A stretch of DNA of 64,000 bases from the NCBI GenBank assembly GCA_016866255.1, contig VGMY01000006.1, positions 1-64,000 of the forward strand, written 5' to 3'. The translations under genes were made by a program, and so were the position numbers. This document shows, piece by piece, positions 17,276 to 26,578 of this stretch; positions within the stretch are counted from its first letter, which is position 1, and every line of letters starts with the position of its first letter. Source of the DNA: Bacteroidota bacterium. Its GTDB lineage: Bacteria > Bacteroidota > Bacteroidia > Flavobacteriales_D > Crocinitomicaceae. The notes beneath the pieces were generated by a model. That model was not told the DNA's origin and ran no database searches. It saw only the letters and a program-made list of their open reading frames with translations.

Positions 17276-20053
17276 ATGGTACCTAGGATAAGTATGGGTT
17301 TAAGGTTATTCTTTGTAAGCTTTGCTTTGGCATCATTGAGCTTTGCTCAAGTCGAAATAAAGTTGATTTTCAAAGGGTTAATAAGTGATACGAGCAAAAA
17401 TCCAACTTCTGGTACAAGCGTTTATTTACTTCAGGATAATCAAACCTTCGCAACAGCATTGAGTGTAAAAAACGGGACCTTTATTCTTGTTGGGAGTGTT
17501 TACAAGAAGACGCCGGTAATCGTTCAATTTTCAAAGCCCGGTTTTCTCACACGAAATTTATATTACGATATTTCTACTTTAGCCCTTTCGAAAAAAATTG
17601 AAAGTGTAACCGTGATGCTTGCAGAAAAATTGATGGTTCAAATGGTTCGGGTAAACCCAATTTTTCAGTTCTCGGTTGGTGCAAACGATTATGCAGAAAA
17701 ATTCAAATGGGATGAATCGCAGTTAAAGCCGATTCCCGATTTGGCCCATAAAACTGCTTACAACGACTCTTTAAAGAATAGGATTTGGCAAGAAGAAGGA
17801 AAGTTAAAATTAGAAAAATATAAGGCAAAAAGCAGGGAATTGGAACAAGTGCAGAATTACAAACTGGCTCTGGATTATTTGGATACGGCCATGGCGGCGC
17901 AAACCAACTACAAATTAGTGGACACCTCCTTAACACGTAAGAAATCATTGCTTCAGAAGGCATTTTCGGCTCAACAATTGGCTCAACAAAAGCAAAAATC
18001 CATCGATAGTCTCTTTCACATCGGGGATTCCCTATTGGCTTTGTTAAAATGGCAAGATGCTGAAAAAATTTATAATTCGGTTTCACAATACGATCCAAAG
18101 TCCGATAAATTGAAAACCAAGTTAGCCTCAATTGCTGCTATCAGAAAGGAAGAAGACGAACTGAAAAAAGAGTTGGAGGCATGCCGGACAAACCGGGTTG
18201 AGTGCACGCGTTTAGCAGCAAACAAAAAGTACAACGAGGCCATCGTTACGATTAGTAAAAGCAATTCGCTGCCGCGAATATCTCAGGCAATCAAATATGG
18301 CGTATCGGTAACACTAGATTCTTTAAAACTGTTAATTAAAGAACAGAATTTAGACGGGGAAGTTGCCAAATTAATGAAGGTTGCACAAACCACCAAAGGC
18401 GATAATTCTGCGATGAAAAACGCATTGGAAAGCATCATTTCGCTAATCGGAAATTATCAGACAACCGCCAAACAAGTGGCGGCATACGGAACGTTAGATC
18501 AGGTAATTACGGGTTATGTTCAAGCGGAAATCCAGCGAGGCTACGAGTTGCAGAGCAATCAAGACTATGACAAGGCCATTGATGTTTACGTTCGATTAAA
18601 AGACGTTTTAGCATTCACCCACGATCTAAATCTTAAACAAAATAAAGTCAGTGACATTGATCAAAAAGTTGAGGCCGCCAAAAAAGCCAAGGAACAGGAA
18701 ATCTTAAATGTTAGTGAAGCCATGAAAAAGGTTAAAAATATGATGGATTCCTTAACTTTTGATGCGCAATACGGTCCAAATTACCAGCCAAAAATAGCAT
18801 TAGGCATCATTAAAACCCTATTAGCAAACTCTCCACTCAAGCAAAAAGCCACTACACCTGAGGTTGTTGCTATTAAAACGCGCTTGATGAAATTAGAGCC
18901 TTATTTTCTTACCAATCAGCCAACTCTTAAAAATATTTCGCTAAAAGATTCTACCAAAGCGTTACAAGCAGCAAATGAATTATTAACGAAAGCCGGCGTT
19001 GCCGAAACAGGTATGCTTGAGTTGTCGTACATAAAATTAAAAATTGATTCCATTCAGGCCAACATGAAAATTGCTTCTTCAGCAAATTCGGCAAATAACA
19101 CGGTGCGCAGCACAATCATCTCAGCTCCTCCTGGTGCAAAATTGTTTACGGGCAACCCGACTGCTTTACAAGCTTCCTTATCCAGTTCTTCGGACCGGAA
19201 AGCCTTGAGGGTGAAAAATGCCATAAATAATTTGAAATATTCGGCGGATGAAGCGAATTATCGCGCGGATGTTCAACATGAAGAGGCGGTTCGAGCAAAC
19301 CGCCATTTTTTGGAGGAACAAAACACGTCGCTTAGTCGTGCTAATGAAAATGAAGCGGATCGGGCTAAAAAAGGTGAATTAACGGGTCGCGCACTCGCCA
19401 GCAATACCCAAGCTGCAATCGCGCAAGAAAATGCAGAAAATCAAGCAATGATTCAGCGTTCGCAAGATCAACAAGACAAATTGCGAAATCGTCATGATTC
19501 CTTGATGACCAACCAGCTGGATAACCACTCTTCGGCGCGCGAGGCAACGCGTGATTTTGTCGATTCCATGGTGGTCTCCCGAAGCCAACAAGATATCGAT
19601 GCGGCTCAACAAAATAAACGGTTGGATGAAGCTCAGCGCAAAGTCATCAGCCAGAACCAAATGGCGAATCATGTATCAGATCGCGCTGCATACGAACAGA
19701 GTAAGCATACTCAAAGAAGGCAGGAGGAGCGAAGGAACTTTATCCCTCTTGAAACGTTCGCGCCGAATTATCTGAAAAACGACAGCGGCGAATGCTTTAT
19801 TTGGAATAGCATGACGGAGTTGGTTTATACTTACGAAGATGCTTTCGGTTTTGAAATTGGAAAGCTTGTGCGAAGAGTAGTGGTTAATGCAAATGGTTAT
19901 GGTATGGTGTATGAGCAAATGGTAGATGAAAATGGAATCTCAAGTTTCACCATGAACCAACAACCCATCACAGAATTCGTTTGGTTACATGACTCCGAGG
20001 GAATACCTTTCATTTCTGAGGGTGGGCCTATAACGCCGCCTATGTGTCCTTAG
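17276..20053 (+). CDS. Large secreted protein with carboxypeptidase-regulatory-like N-domain and long coiled coil
   Basis: A protein of about 925 residues with a signal peptide (ending ASLSFAQ). A beta-rich module (about 27-110, KGLISDTSKNP through KPGFLTRNLYYD) resembles the carboxypeptidase-regulatory fold of Bacteroidota surface proteins. A helical region with TPR-like pairs follows (for example YKLALDYLDTAMAA and YDKAIDVYVRLKDVL), then a highly charged Q/N/E/R-rich coiled coil (about 640-820). The last 90 residues are globular and aromatic (ECFIWNSMTELVYTYEDAFGFE). No T9SS sorting tail is evident. I do not recognise the family; a periplasmic structural role is possible. I took ATG 17276; ATG 17294 is also plausible, while TTG 17261 is unlikely. 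Confidence 0.75.
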   Translation: MVPRISMGLRLFFVSFALASLSFAQVEIKLIFKGLISDTSKNPTSGTSVYLLQDNQTFATALSVKNGTFILVGSVYKKTPVIVQFSKPGFLTRNLYYDISTLALSKKIESVTVMLAEKLMVQMVRVNPIFQFSVGANDYAEKFKWDESQLKPIPDLAHKTAYNDSLKNRIWQEEGKLKLEKYKAKSRELEQVQNYKLALDYLDTAMAAQTNYKLVDTSLTRKKSLLQKAFSAQQLAQQKQKSIDSLFHIGDSLLALLKWQDAEKIYNSVSQYDPKSDKLKTKLASIAAIRKEEDELKKELEACRTNRVECTRLAANKKYNEAIVTISKSNSLPRISQAIKYGVSVTLDSLKLLIKEQNLDGEVAKLMKVAQTTKGDNSAMKNALESIISLIGNYQTTAKQVAAYGTLDQVITGYVQAEIQRGYELQSNQDYDKAIDVYVRLKDVLAFTHDLNLKQNKVSDIDQKVEAAKKAKEQEILNVSEAMKKVKNMMDSLTFDAQYGPNYQPKIALGIIKTLLANSPLKQKATTPEVVAIKTRLMKLEPYFLTNQPTLKNISLKDSTKALQAANELLTKAGVAETGMLELSYIKLKIDSIQANMKIASSANSANNTVRSTIISAPPGAKLFTGNPTALQASLSSSSDRKALRVKNAINNLKYSADEANYRADVQHEEAVRANRHFLEEQNTSLSRANENEADRAKKGELTGRALASNTQAAIAQENAENQAMIQRSQDQQDKLRNRHDSLMTNQLDNHSSAREATRDFVDSMVVSRSQQDIDAAQQNKRLDEAQRKVISQNQMANHVSDRAAYEQSKHTQRRQEERRNFIPLETFAPNYLKNDSGECFIWNSMTELVYTYEDAFGFEIGKLVRRVVVNANGYGMVYEQMVDENGISSFTMNQQPITEFVWLHDSEGIPFISEGGPITPPMCP

Positions 20054-20112
20054 TTAAAAAATCGTTGTCAGTAATTTCCCAGTTCTCAGAATTTCAGGGA
20101 ACTTCTCTTGGT

Positions 20113-20120
20113 TATTTTTG
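20113..20120 (+). promoter_or_regulatory. -7 promoter box (TATTTTTG) for mpl
   Basis: Exact TAnnTTTG match ending 12 bases before the ATG at 20133. It overlaps the TTG codon at 20118, ruling that out as a start. Confidence 0.45.
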
Positions 20121-20132
20121 AAGAAAAAAGGA

Positions 20133-21506
20133 ATGAAAGTTCATTTTATTGCAGTCGGTGGAAGTGCTATGCACAATTTAGCTATTGCCCTAAGCCGCAA
20201 AGGAAATCAAGTGAGCGGTTCCGACGATGAGATATTAGATCCCTCCAAGTCGCGTCTTGAACGAGAAGGAATATTACCGAATGAAATTGGTTGGTTTCCC
20301 GAGAAAATAACCAACGATTTAGATGCTGTAATTCTTGGAATGCACGCTCGGGAAGATAATCCTGAGTTATTACGTGCTAAGGAATTGAACATACCCGTAT
20401 TTTCCTATCCGGAATACCTCTACGAGGCGAGTAAAACCAAGAAACGGGTGGTTATAGCGGGTAGCCATGGGAAAACGACCATAACCTCCATGATTTTGCA
20501 TGTTGCCAAGAAAATGAACGTGAACGTGGATTATATGGTGGGGGCGCAATTGGAAGGCTATGATTGCATGGTGAAAATTTCGGAGGATGCTCCATGTATG
20601 ATTTTGGAAGGAGATGAGTATTTAAGTTCTCCGATAGATCGACGTCCAAAATTTCATTTGTACAAGCCTCATATTGCGCTAATCAGTGGAATAGCATGGG
20701 ACCACATCAATGTATTTCCAACGTTTGAGAATTACGTAGATCAATTCAAGATTTTCATGGAAACGCTTGAGGAGAATGGAGCTCTCATTTATAATTGCAA
20801 CGACCGTTCTTTGACACAACTCGTAAATGAGCTCTCGAACGAAATGGTGAAAAGGCCCTACACCATTCCCGAATACAAGGTGCTTGATGAAGGGGTCGAA
20901 TTGGTCCACAACGGTGAAATTTTTTCCTTAAAGATATTTGGGGACCATAACTTGCAAAATCTATGGGGAGCAAGCCTTGTTGGTTTGGAAATGGGAATTG
21001 CACAAGAGGATTTCTTTGAGGCCATGAAGGATTTCAGAGGAGCGGGAAAACGCCTTCAGGCTGTTATCGATGTACCGTATTTTAAAATGTTCAAAGATTT
21101 TGCACATTCCCCCTCCAAGCTCAAAGCAACAACGGAAGCCGTTAAGAAGCAATTTCCTCATTTAAAGGTGATTGCATGTATGGAATTGCATACCTTCTCT
21201 TCCTTGAAAAAAGAATTTTTGCCTCATTATCTAGGGAGTATGGCTGCAGCCGATGAAGCCATAGTTTACTTTAATCCGCATGTTGTAGAACATAAAAAAT
21301 TAGCCATGATCAGCAAAGAGGATGTGGCCCGCGGTTTCGGAGGAAAGATTGCAGTAGCCAATAGAACGGATGAGGTATTGCATTTTATTGATCATCAGCT
21401 ATGTCTAAATAGCGTTTTACTTATGATGTCTTCGGGGAATTTTGATGGTATCGACTTCGATAATCTTGGCTCAGACATCGAGGCACGATTAGCGTTCTCG
21501 AAATAA
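20133..21506 (+). CDS. mpl: UDP-N-acetylmuramate:L-alanyl-gamma-D-glutamyl-meso-diaminopimelate ligase
   Basis: A 457-residue Mur-ligase-family enzyme. The N-terminal domain has the MurC/Mpl-type FIAVGGSAMHNLAIAL and GSDDE; the ATP loop is AGSHGKTTITSMIL (about 110-123), and EGDEY with the central and C-terminal Mur ligase domains follow. The GAQLEGYDCM and LEGDEY region and overall length favour Mpl over MurC. Mpl reattaches the recycled L-Ala-gamma-D-Glu-mDAP tripeptide to UDP-MurNAc in the cytosol, so this is a peptidoglycan recycling gene, along with murQ elsewhere in the window. Its 3' end overlaps the convergent DUF4199 gene by 18 bases. Confidence 0.88.
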   Translation: MKVHFIAVGGSAMHNLAIALSRKGNQVSGSDDEILDPSKSRLEREGILPNEIGWFPEKITNDLDAVILGMHAREDNPELLRAKELNIPVFSYPEYLYEASKTKKRVVIAGSHGKTTITSMILHVAKKMNVNVDYMVGAQLEGYDCMVKISEDAPCMILEGDEYLSSPIDRRPKFHLYKPHIALISGIAWDHINVFPTFENYVDQFKIFMETLEENGALIYNCNDRSLTQLVNELSNEMVKRPYTIPEYKVLDEGVELVHNGEIFSLKIFGDHNLQNLWGASLVGLEMGIAQEDFFEAMKDFRGAGKRLQAVIDVPYFKMFKDFAHSPSKLKATTEAVKKQFPHLKVIACMELHTFSSLKKEFLPHYLGSMAAADEAIVYFNPHVVEHKKLAMISKEDVARGFGGKIAVANRTDEVLHFIDHQLCLNSVLLMMSSGNFDGIDFDNLGSDIEARLAFSK

Positions 21507-22037
21507 CAGTTTACGGTAGATAATCCCTATAAAAATGCTGTTAAAAATGGAATACATGGTAAGACCAAGCAGCGAAATGACGAACGTGAAATTGGCGCTG
21601 TAAATAAGGACATCTTGTTGTCGCAGCATGTTGCGAATTTCTTGATCCGATCTGTTTTTCAGGTCGGGATTTTTACTCCGGATCTTTTCAAGATTTCCCG
21701 GCTTATCCAATAATTCTGTGGATTTTTGAAGTTGATATTGGTTATATCCGGGGTGAATTTTTGCATAGAATAAATAGATAAATCCGCTAACGAGCAGGGT
21801 GTATATCATTCCACAGGCTACCCCTTTTTTAATATCCATGAGTAAATTTCCCGGATTCACTTCCTGGCGCTTAAGCAAATAGGTGCCACCAGCTACGGCG
21901 ATTGTTAAAAGAAACATGTTCGCAAGGACATAGGGGCCTGTGCTGCCAAAGGTAAATATTCCCAGGAGCCAACTTGTGTATTTTATTCCCATCCACAGAA
22001 TGGCAAAAACACATGCAAGAATATATGCGCGGTTCAT
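21489..22037 (-). CDS. DUF4199 membrane protein
   Basis: A 182-residue integral membrane protein with four predicted helices (about 5-27, 36-53, 73-92 and 148-172) and a soluble loop between helices 3 and 4 carrying many charged residues. Arrangement and length match DUF4199, a Bacteroidota family of unknown function. It starts four bases after the rho stop, so it is probably read through from rho. Confidence 0.8.
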   Translation of the reverse strand: MNRAYILACVFAILWMGIKYTSWLLGIFTFGSTGPYVLANMFLLTIAVAGGTYLLKRQEVNPGNLLMDIKKGVACGMIYTLLVSGFIYLFYAKIHPGYNQYQLQKSTELLDKPGNLEKIRSKNPDLKNRSDQEIRNMLRQQDVLIYSANFTFVISLLGLTMYSIFNSIFIGIIYRKLLFRER

Positions 22038-22041
22038 TCCA

Positions 22042-23613
22042 TCAACTGTTCATAGAAACCAAAAACTCTTCGTTAGAAAGGGTGTTTTCCATGTGGGATT
22101 TAAGAAATTCCATGGCCTCTACCGGAGTCATATCGGCAATGAATTTGCGGATCAACCATACTCGTTGTAGGACCTCCTTATTTACCAACAAATCTTCCCT
22201 ACGCGTTCCTGAGGCAGTGATGTCAATCGCAGGATAAATTCTTCGATTGGATATTTTTCGGTCAAGTTGTAATTCCATGTTTCCGGTTCCTTTAAACTCT
22301 TCGAAAATCACTTCGTCCATCTTAGAACCAGTTTCAGTTAAAGCAGTCGCAAGAATCGAAAGAGATCCCCCGTTTTCAATTTTACGGGCTGATCCAAAGA
22401 AGCGCTTCGGTTTGTGGAGCGCGTTCGCGTCCACTCCACCGGAAAGCACCTTGCCCGAGGCCGGTGAAACCGTATTGTAGGCACGCGCTAAACGTGTTAT
22501 GGAATCCAGCAGGATGCACACGTCGTGGCCGCATTCTACCAGTCGTTTTGCTTTTTCTAGAACCATGTTGGCAACTTTCACGTGACGTTCTGCCGGCTCA
22601 TCAAACGTCGATGCGATAACCTCTGCTTTAACGCTTCTGGCCATATCAGTTACCTCTTCGGGGCGTTCATCAATTAACAAGACAATTAAATACGTTTCGG
22701 GATGGTTTGCGGCAATAGCATTTGCAACATCCTTCAATAACATGGTCTTTCCCGTTTTTGGTTGAGCTACAATCATACCTCGCTGTCCTTTTCCAATGGG
22801 GGCAAATAAATCCATAACGCGAGTTGACAGAGACTCCTGCACGTGTCCGGTAAGTTTGAACTTTTGATCGGGAAATAACGGCGTTAGGTATTGGAAAGGA
22901 ACCCTATCCCGAATGTAGGAGGGTTCGCGGCCATTAATGGATTCAACCTTTACGAGAGGGAAATATTTTTCTCCTTCGCGCGGGGGACGTATGGTTCCAC
23001 GAACTGTGTCGCCGGTTTTAAGTCCAAATAATTTTATTTGGTTTTGACTTACGTAAATATCGTCGGGCGAGGGCAGGTAGTTGTAATCGGAAGAGCGAAG
23101 AAATCCGTAACCGTCCTGGATAATTTCTAGGACACCTTCCGCCGTCACGATGCCTACAAGATCATAACTATCTTCTTTTTGATTCGCCATGTTTTCTGTT
23201 GCAGCAGCGGGGCGCTCTATTTCGGAGGTGTTGGAGTGCTGGGGTGATGCTTTTTCTGGCACATTTGGGGAATATTCAACAGGAGCTTCTTCAGAAGGCA
23301 GGTCATGGCTCTTGTCGGGTAGCGCGCTAACGTCTTCCGAGCTGAATAAATCTGAAGTTTCACTAGGGCTCATATCAGTCCGCTTTCGGGGCCGTAACCT
23401 CCTCCCTGAACTTTCTTTTTCAGGAGGGGAAGGATCGGTAGTGTTTGAATCTTGGGATTCAAAAGTTTCTTCGTCCAAGAGTCCGGCAGCCCCTTCGGTT
23501 AAAGCACTGATCAGTTGGTCTTTGTTCAACTCTTGTGCATTTTCAATACCCAACGTTGTTGCTATTATTCTTAAATCATTGAGACTTTTCTTCGATAAGC
23601 TTGTTTTATCCAT
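22042..23613 (-). CDS. rho: Transcription termination factor Rho
   Basis: A 523-residue Rho. A SAP-like Rho_N motif ([19 protein letters not shown], about 10-28) is followed by a long acidic Ser/Pro/Glu-rich insert (about 40-150), typical of Bacteroidota Rho. Then come the RNA-binding cold-shock-like domain ([20 protein letters not shown]), Walker A ([12 protein letters not shown]) and Walker B ([15 protein letters not shown]), with the Q/R-loop segment [17 protein letters not shown]. It forms a hexameric ATP-dependent RNA helicase that terminates transcription. The ATG at 23613 was chosen because a TATATTTG box at 23668-23675 covers the upstream ATG at 23670. Confidence 0.96.
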   Translation of the reverse strand: MDKTSLSKKSLNDLRIIATTLGIENAQELNKDQLISALTEGAAGLLDEETFESQDSNTTDPSPPEKESSGRRLRPRKRTDMSPSETSDLFSSEDVSALPDKSHDLPSEEAPVEYSPNVPEKASPQHSNTSEIERPAAATENMANQKEDSYDLVGIVTAEGVLEIIQDGYGFLRSSDYNYLPSPDDIYVSQNQIKLFGLKTGDTVRGTIRPPREGEKYFPLVKVESINGREPSYIRDRVPFQYLTPLFPDQKFKLTGHVQESLSTRVMDLFAPIGKGQRGMIVAQPKTGKTMLLKDVANAIAANHPETYLIVLLIDERPEEVTDMARSVKAEVIASTFDEPAERHVKVANMVLEKAKRLVECGHDVCILLDSITRLARAYNTVSPASGKVLSGGVDANALHKPKRFFGSARKIENGGSLSILATALTETGSKMDEVIFEEFKGTGNMELQLDRKISNRRIYPAIDITASGTRREDLLVNKEVLQRVWLIRKFIADMTPVEAMEFLKSHMENTLSNEEFLVSMNS

Positions 23614-23667
23614 AAAATTTGATGAGTGGTCGATTTCAGAAAGGACGGAGATGCTTGAAATCGTAGA

Positions 23668-23675
23668 CAAATATA
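23668..23675 (-). promoter_or_regulatory. -7 promoter box (TATATTTG) for rho
   Basis: Exact TAnnTTTG match on the minus strand. It gives rho a leader of roughly 45-50 bases, which could host autoregulation, though I see no strong hairpin. Confidence 0.45.
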
Positions 23676-23700
23676 ATAAAAAAAGATTACATAGGTAACC

Positions 23701-25014
23701 TTAAGTTTTTCTTTTTTTCTTTTTTGCTGCAGGAAATAAGATGTTATTCAGAATTAAGCGGTAACCGGGCGAATTAGGGTGAAGATTCAGGTCTGTGGGA
23801 GGATCTCCCACAAAATGTTGGTAATCTTCAGGGTCATGACCTCCGAAGTAGGTCCACATTCCCTGACCAAACTCGCCGTGCAAGTAGCGCGCTGTATTTA
23901 TTGACTTCGTTTCTCCCATGATCAACACGTTGGGTTTGATAAAGTCCTTCCTGAAATCGGTGCTTTGCCCCATAAATCCTTTAACTACATTGGTATGACA
24001 TTGAGTTAGCATCGTAGGCACAACATCCCATTTTGCGGAGTATTCAAATAAGGTAAAGTAGTCCTCGGCTTCGCGAACGGTTAAATTATTGCGTAAATCC
24101 GAGGCATCTATGTTGGAATATTCGTAAAAATAGGGATCGCGGTTGAGCGTGAAATTTTGAAAGGCAAGAGATTTATTAAAATCCAATTTTTGTTGTGCTT
24201 TCTGATCGGCGGCATCTCCGTCGTAGATTTGGTCGCAGATATCAATGCCTTCAGCCGTTAATGCAATGTCGAAACTATCCGTTCCGCTGCACATAGTGAA
24301 TAGAAATCCCCCTCCCAAAACGAAATTTTTAATGTTTTTTGCAACAGCTAATTTGAATTGGGATGCCTTATTAAATCCGAATTTACGGGCATTTGCTTCC
24401 GTGATTTTGACTTGTTCCTTATACCACGGTTGGAATGAGGCGGAACTGTAAAATTTACCGTATTGTCCTGTAAAATCCTCGTGATGCAGGTGCAGCCAGT
24501 CGTATTTAGGGAGCAATCCCATCACAATCGCTGAGTCGTAAATTTTATCATATTTTATTTCAGCATATTCCAAAACCATGGTTACGGCATCATCCCATGG
24601 TTGTTTATTGGGCGGGGTGTAAACAGCAATCTTCGGGGCTTTTTCCAATTGTATGACCTCCATGTTCACCTCAGGATTGGCAATTTGTGCTTTAATCGTT
24701 GCTATTTGTCCGTCTGTGAGCACTTGGTAGCGGACTCCCCTGATTTTTAGTTCTCGTTCGATTTCTTGCAAGTGGGGTATCAGGAAAGAACCTCCTTTGT
24801 AGTTCAATAACCACTCGATGATTACGCCATTCTCAAGGGTCCAGTAGGCAATGCCATAGGCCTTTAAGTGGTTATTTTGCGTTGCATCCATTGGAATCAA
24901 CAGTTGGGTAGCCCATGAGCTCACAGCCGTGGTCATGCAGCAAAAAAGTAAGAATGAGTGAAGTAGATGCTTAAAAGGGAACGTTTTGATCTCCCTGAAA
25001 ATTAAAGTCTTCAT
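23701..25014 (-). CDS. Secreted protein of unknown function (family sometimes labelled asparagine synthetase B)
   Basis: A 437-residue protein with a signal peptide (hydrophobic stretch about 16-36, ending SSWAT), so it is exported. The mature part begins QLLIPMDATQNNHLKAYG and continues with GGSFLIP and a PKIAVYTPPNKQPWDDAV segment. Cys- and His-containing segments such as FTMCSGTDSFDIAL and GMWTYFGGHDPEDYQHF look like a catalytic or metal-binding core, possibly a gasdermin- or amidotransferase-like fold. From memory, close relatives are often called asparagine synthetase B, but I see neither an N-terminal catalytic Cys nor an AsnB ATP-pyrophosphatase motif, so I reject that label. The start overlaps dnaB by 44 bases. 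Function unknown. Confidence 0.7.
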   Translation of the reverse strand: MKTLIFREIKTFPFKHLLHSFLLFCCMTTAVSSWATQLLIPMDATQNNHLKAYGIAYWTLENGVIIEWLLNYKGGSFLIPHLQEIERELKIRGVRYQVLTDGQIATIKAQIANPEVNMEVIQLEKAPKIAVYTPPNKQPWDDAVTMVLEYAEIKYDKIYDSAIVMGLLPKYDWLHLHHEDFTGQYGKFYSSASFQPWYKEQVKITEANARKFGFNKASQFKLAVAKNIKNFVLGGGFLFTMCSGTDSFDIALTAEGIDICDQIYDGDAADQKAQQKLDFNKSLAFQNFTLNRDPYFYEYSNIDASDLRNNLTVREAEDYFTLFEYSAKWDVVPTMLTQCHTNVVKGFMGQSTDFRKDFIKPNVLIMGETKSINTARYLHGEFGQGMWTYFGGHDPEDYQHFVGDPPTDLNLHPNSPGYRLILNNILFPAAKKKKRKT

Positions 25015-26509
25015 AGTTTTGATTCATTTTACTTTGAATGGTAACGGTGCTGGATTCTTGATTAAAACGCATTAGGCTATCTTGGTTACCACTGTCAGAC
25101 ATAAAATCAGGTTCGCTTAAACTTGAGAAACGTGCAAAATCCTCTTCAAAGCGCAGCCTTACCGAGGCGGTTTTTCCATTACGGTGCTTTTCAATTAAAA
25201 ATTCACCGATGCCGTGAGTTGAGGTGCCATCGTCGTATTTGAGTATTTTGTAGTAAGACGGTCGATACAGGAAGGAAACAATGTCGGCATCTTGCTCGAT
25301 CGCACCCGACTCGCGCAAGTCGGAAAGAATTGGTTTTTTATCGCTCCTTTGTTCCACAGAGCGACTTAATTGCGAAAGCGCTATGATTGGAATGTTCAAT
25401 TCCTTCGCTATTTCTTTAATGGATCGTGAAATCATGGAAATTTCTTGTTCGCGGTTTCCTGTATTTTTGCCGTCTTTTGCCGACATCAATTGCAAATAGT
25501 CGATGATGACCAGTTGAATGTCGTATTGCGCTTTTAGCCTTCGGCATTTGGCCCTGAAATCAAATATGCTTATTGCTGCGGTATCGTCAATATAAATAGG
25601 AGCTTTGGATAGTTGTTGAATTCGAGAATGGAGCTGTTGAAACTCATGATCAGCCAAATCCCCTTTCCGAAGTTTTTCGGAATTGATGCGCGACTCACCC
25701 GCAATAAGACGCTTAACCAGCTGAACGGAAGACATTTCCAAAGAAAAGATAGCTACACCATGGCCTTGAATCGCAGTATTTCGGGCTGCCGATAGGACAA
25801 AGGCCGTTTTTCCCATACCCGGACGCGCCGCGATGACAATCATATCCGAACGTTGCCAGCCTGCGGTTACCTTATCAATCTCCAAGAATCCGGAGGGGAT
25901 TCCAGATATTCCATCGGCATTTTTCCGTGCAACCTCAATTTCTTCAATGGCATTTCTTACAACATTGGACATCACATCCACCTGTTTTGACATGTTTGAG
26001 TCCCCAATTTGAAAAAGGTCTCTTTCTGCGGCATTCAACAATTCAAATACATCCATGGTATCGTCGAAGGCATTTTTTATCACCTCATTGCTCAAACGGA
26101 TTAATTCCCGCTTGATGGATTTTTCTGCGATAATACGGGCATGGTACTGTACATTAGCCGTAGAACCGACTCGATTGGTGAGTTGCGAAATATAACCTGC
26201 TCCACCTGCTGCACTTAATTCTCCTGATTTTGACAAACGATCAGTTACCGTGACCAAATCTACCGGACTCGTAGCAGCGAATAGGGCGCGAATGGCTTTA
26301 TAAATGTATTGATGTTTGGGATCGTAAAAGCTGTTCTCATTGATGATATCGATGGTTTCGTTCACCGCATTTTTTTCCAACATCATGGCGCCTAAGACAA
26401 CTTGTTCGAGTTCCACTGCTTGAGGCGGAATTTTTCCAATATCCTGGGTTAGTGGATTGATGATTTTAGCGCGACTGGTAGGCTTCCTGGAAGCGTTTGG
26501 AGTATCCAT
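24971..26509 (-). CDS. dnaB: Replicative DNA helicase DnaB
   Basis: A 512-residue DnaB. The N-terminal helical domain (about 25-130, PQAVELEQVVLGAMML) is followed by the RecA-like ATPase with Walker A ARPGMGKTAFVL (about 226-237), Walker B LVIIDYLQLM (about 330) and SQLSRSVEQRSDKKPILSDL-like motif H4. The C-terminal tail beyond the ATPase (about 445-512) is low in complexity and Q/S/N-rich. DnaB is the hexameric helicase at the replication fork. No intein is present. It is preceded by a TAACTTTG box and followed by the overlapping unknown secreted gene. Confidence 0.96.
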   Translation of the reverse strand: MDTPNASRKPTSRAKIINPLTQDIGKIPPQAVELEQVVLGAMMLEKNAVNETIDIINENSFYDPKHQYIYKAIRALFAATSPVDLVTVTDRLSKSGELSAAGGAGYISQLTNRVGSTANVQYHARIIAEKSIKRELIRLSNEVIKNAFDDTMDVFELLNAAERDLFQIGDSNMSKQVDVMSNVVRNAIEEIEVARKNADGISGIPSGFLEIDKVTAGWQRSDMIVIAARPGMGKTAFVLSAARNTAIQGHGVAIFSLEMSSVQLVKRLIAGESRINSEKLRKGDLADHEFQQLHSRIQQLSKAPIYIDDTAAISIFDFRAKCRRLKAQYDIQLVIIDYLQLMSAKDGKNTGNREQEISMISRSIKEIAKELNIPIIALSQLSRSVEQRSDKKPILSDLRESGAIEQDADIVSFLYRPSYYKILKYDDGTSTHGIGEFLIEKHRNGKTASVRLRFEEDFARFSSLSEPDFMSDSGNQDSLMRFNQESSTVTIQSKMNQNYEDFNFQGDQNVPF

Positions 26510-26535
26510 AAGGCATGGGTGAATAAAGCAGCAAT

Positions 26536-26543
26536 CAAAGTTA
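26536..26543 (-). promoter_or_regulatory. -7 promoter box (TAACTTTG) for dnaB
   Basis: Exact TAnnTTTG match on the minus strand, 26 bases before the dnaB ATG. Confidence 0.45.
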
Positions 26544-26578
26544 GTTAAAAGTTGTGTTAATTTAAAAGCTGTTTACAA

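Noticed and set aside
23189-23698. A 169-residue plus-strand frame opposite the rho N-terminal insert
   Set aside because: Its Ser/Glu richness is the antisense reflection of the low-complexity Rho insert.
23701-25014. Asparagine synthetase B
   Set aside because: The protein has an export signal and lacks the AsnB catalytic Cys and ATP-pyrophosphatase motifs.
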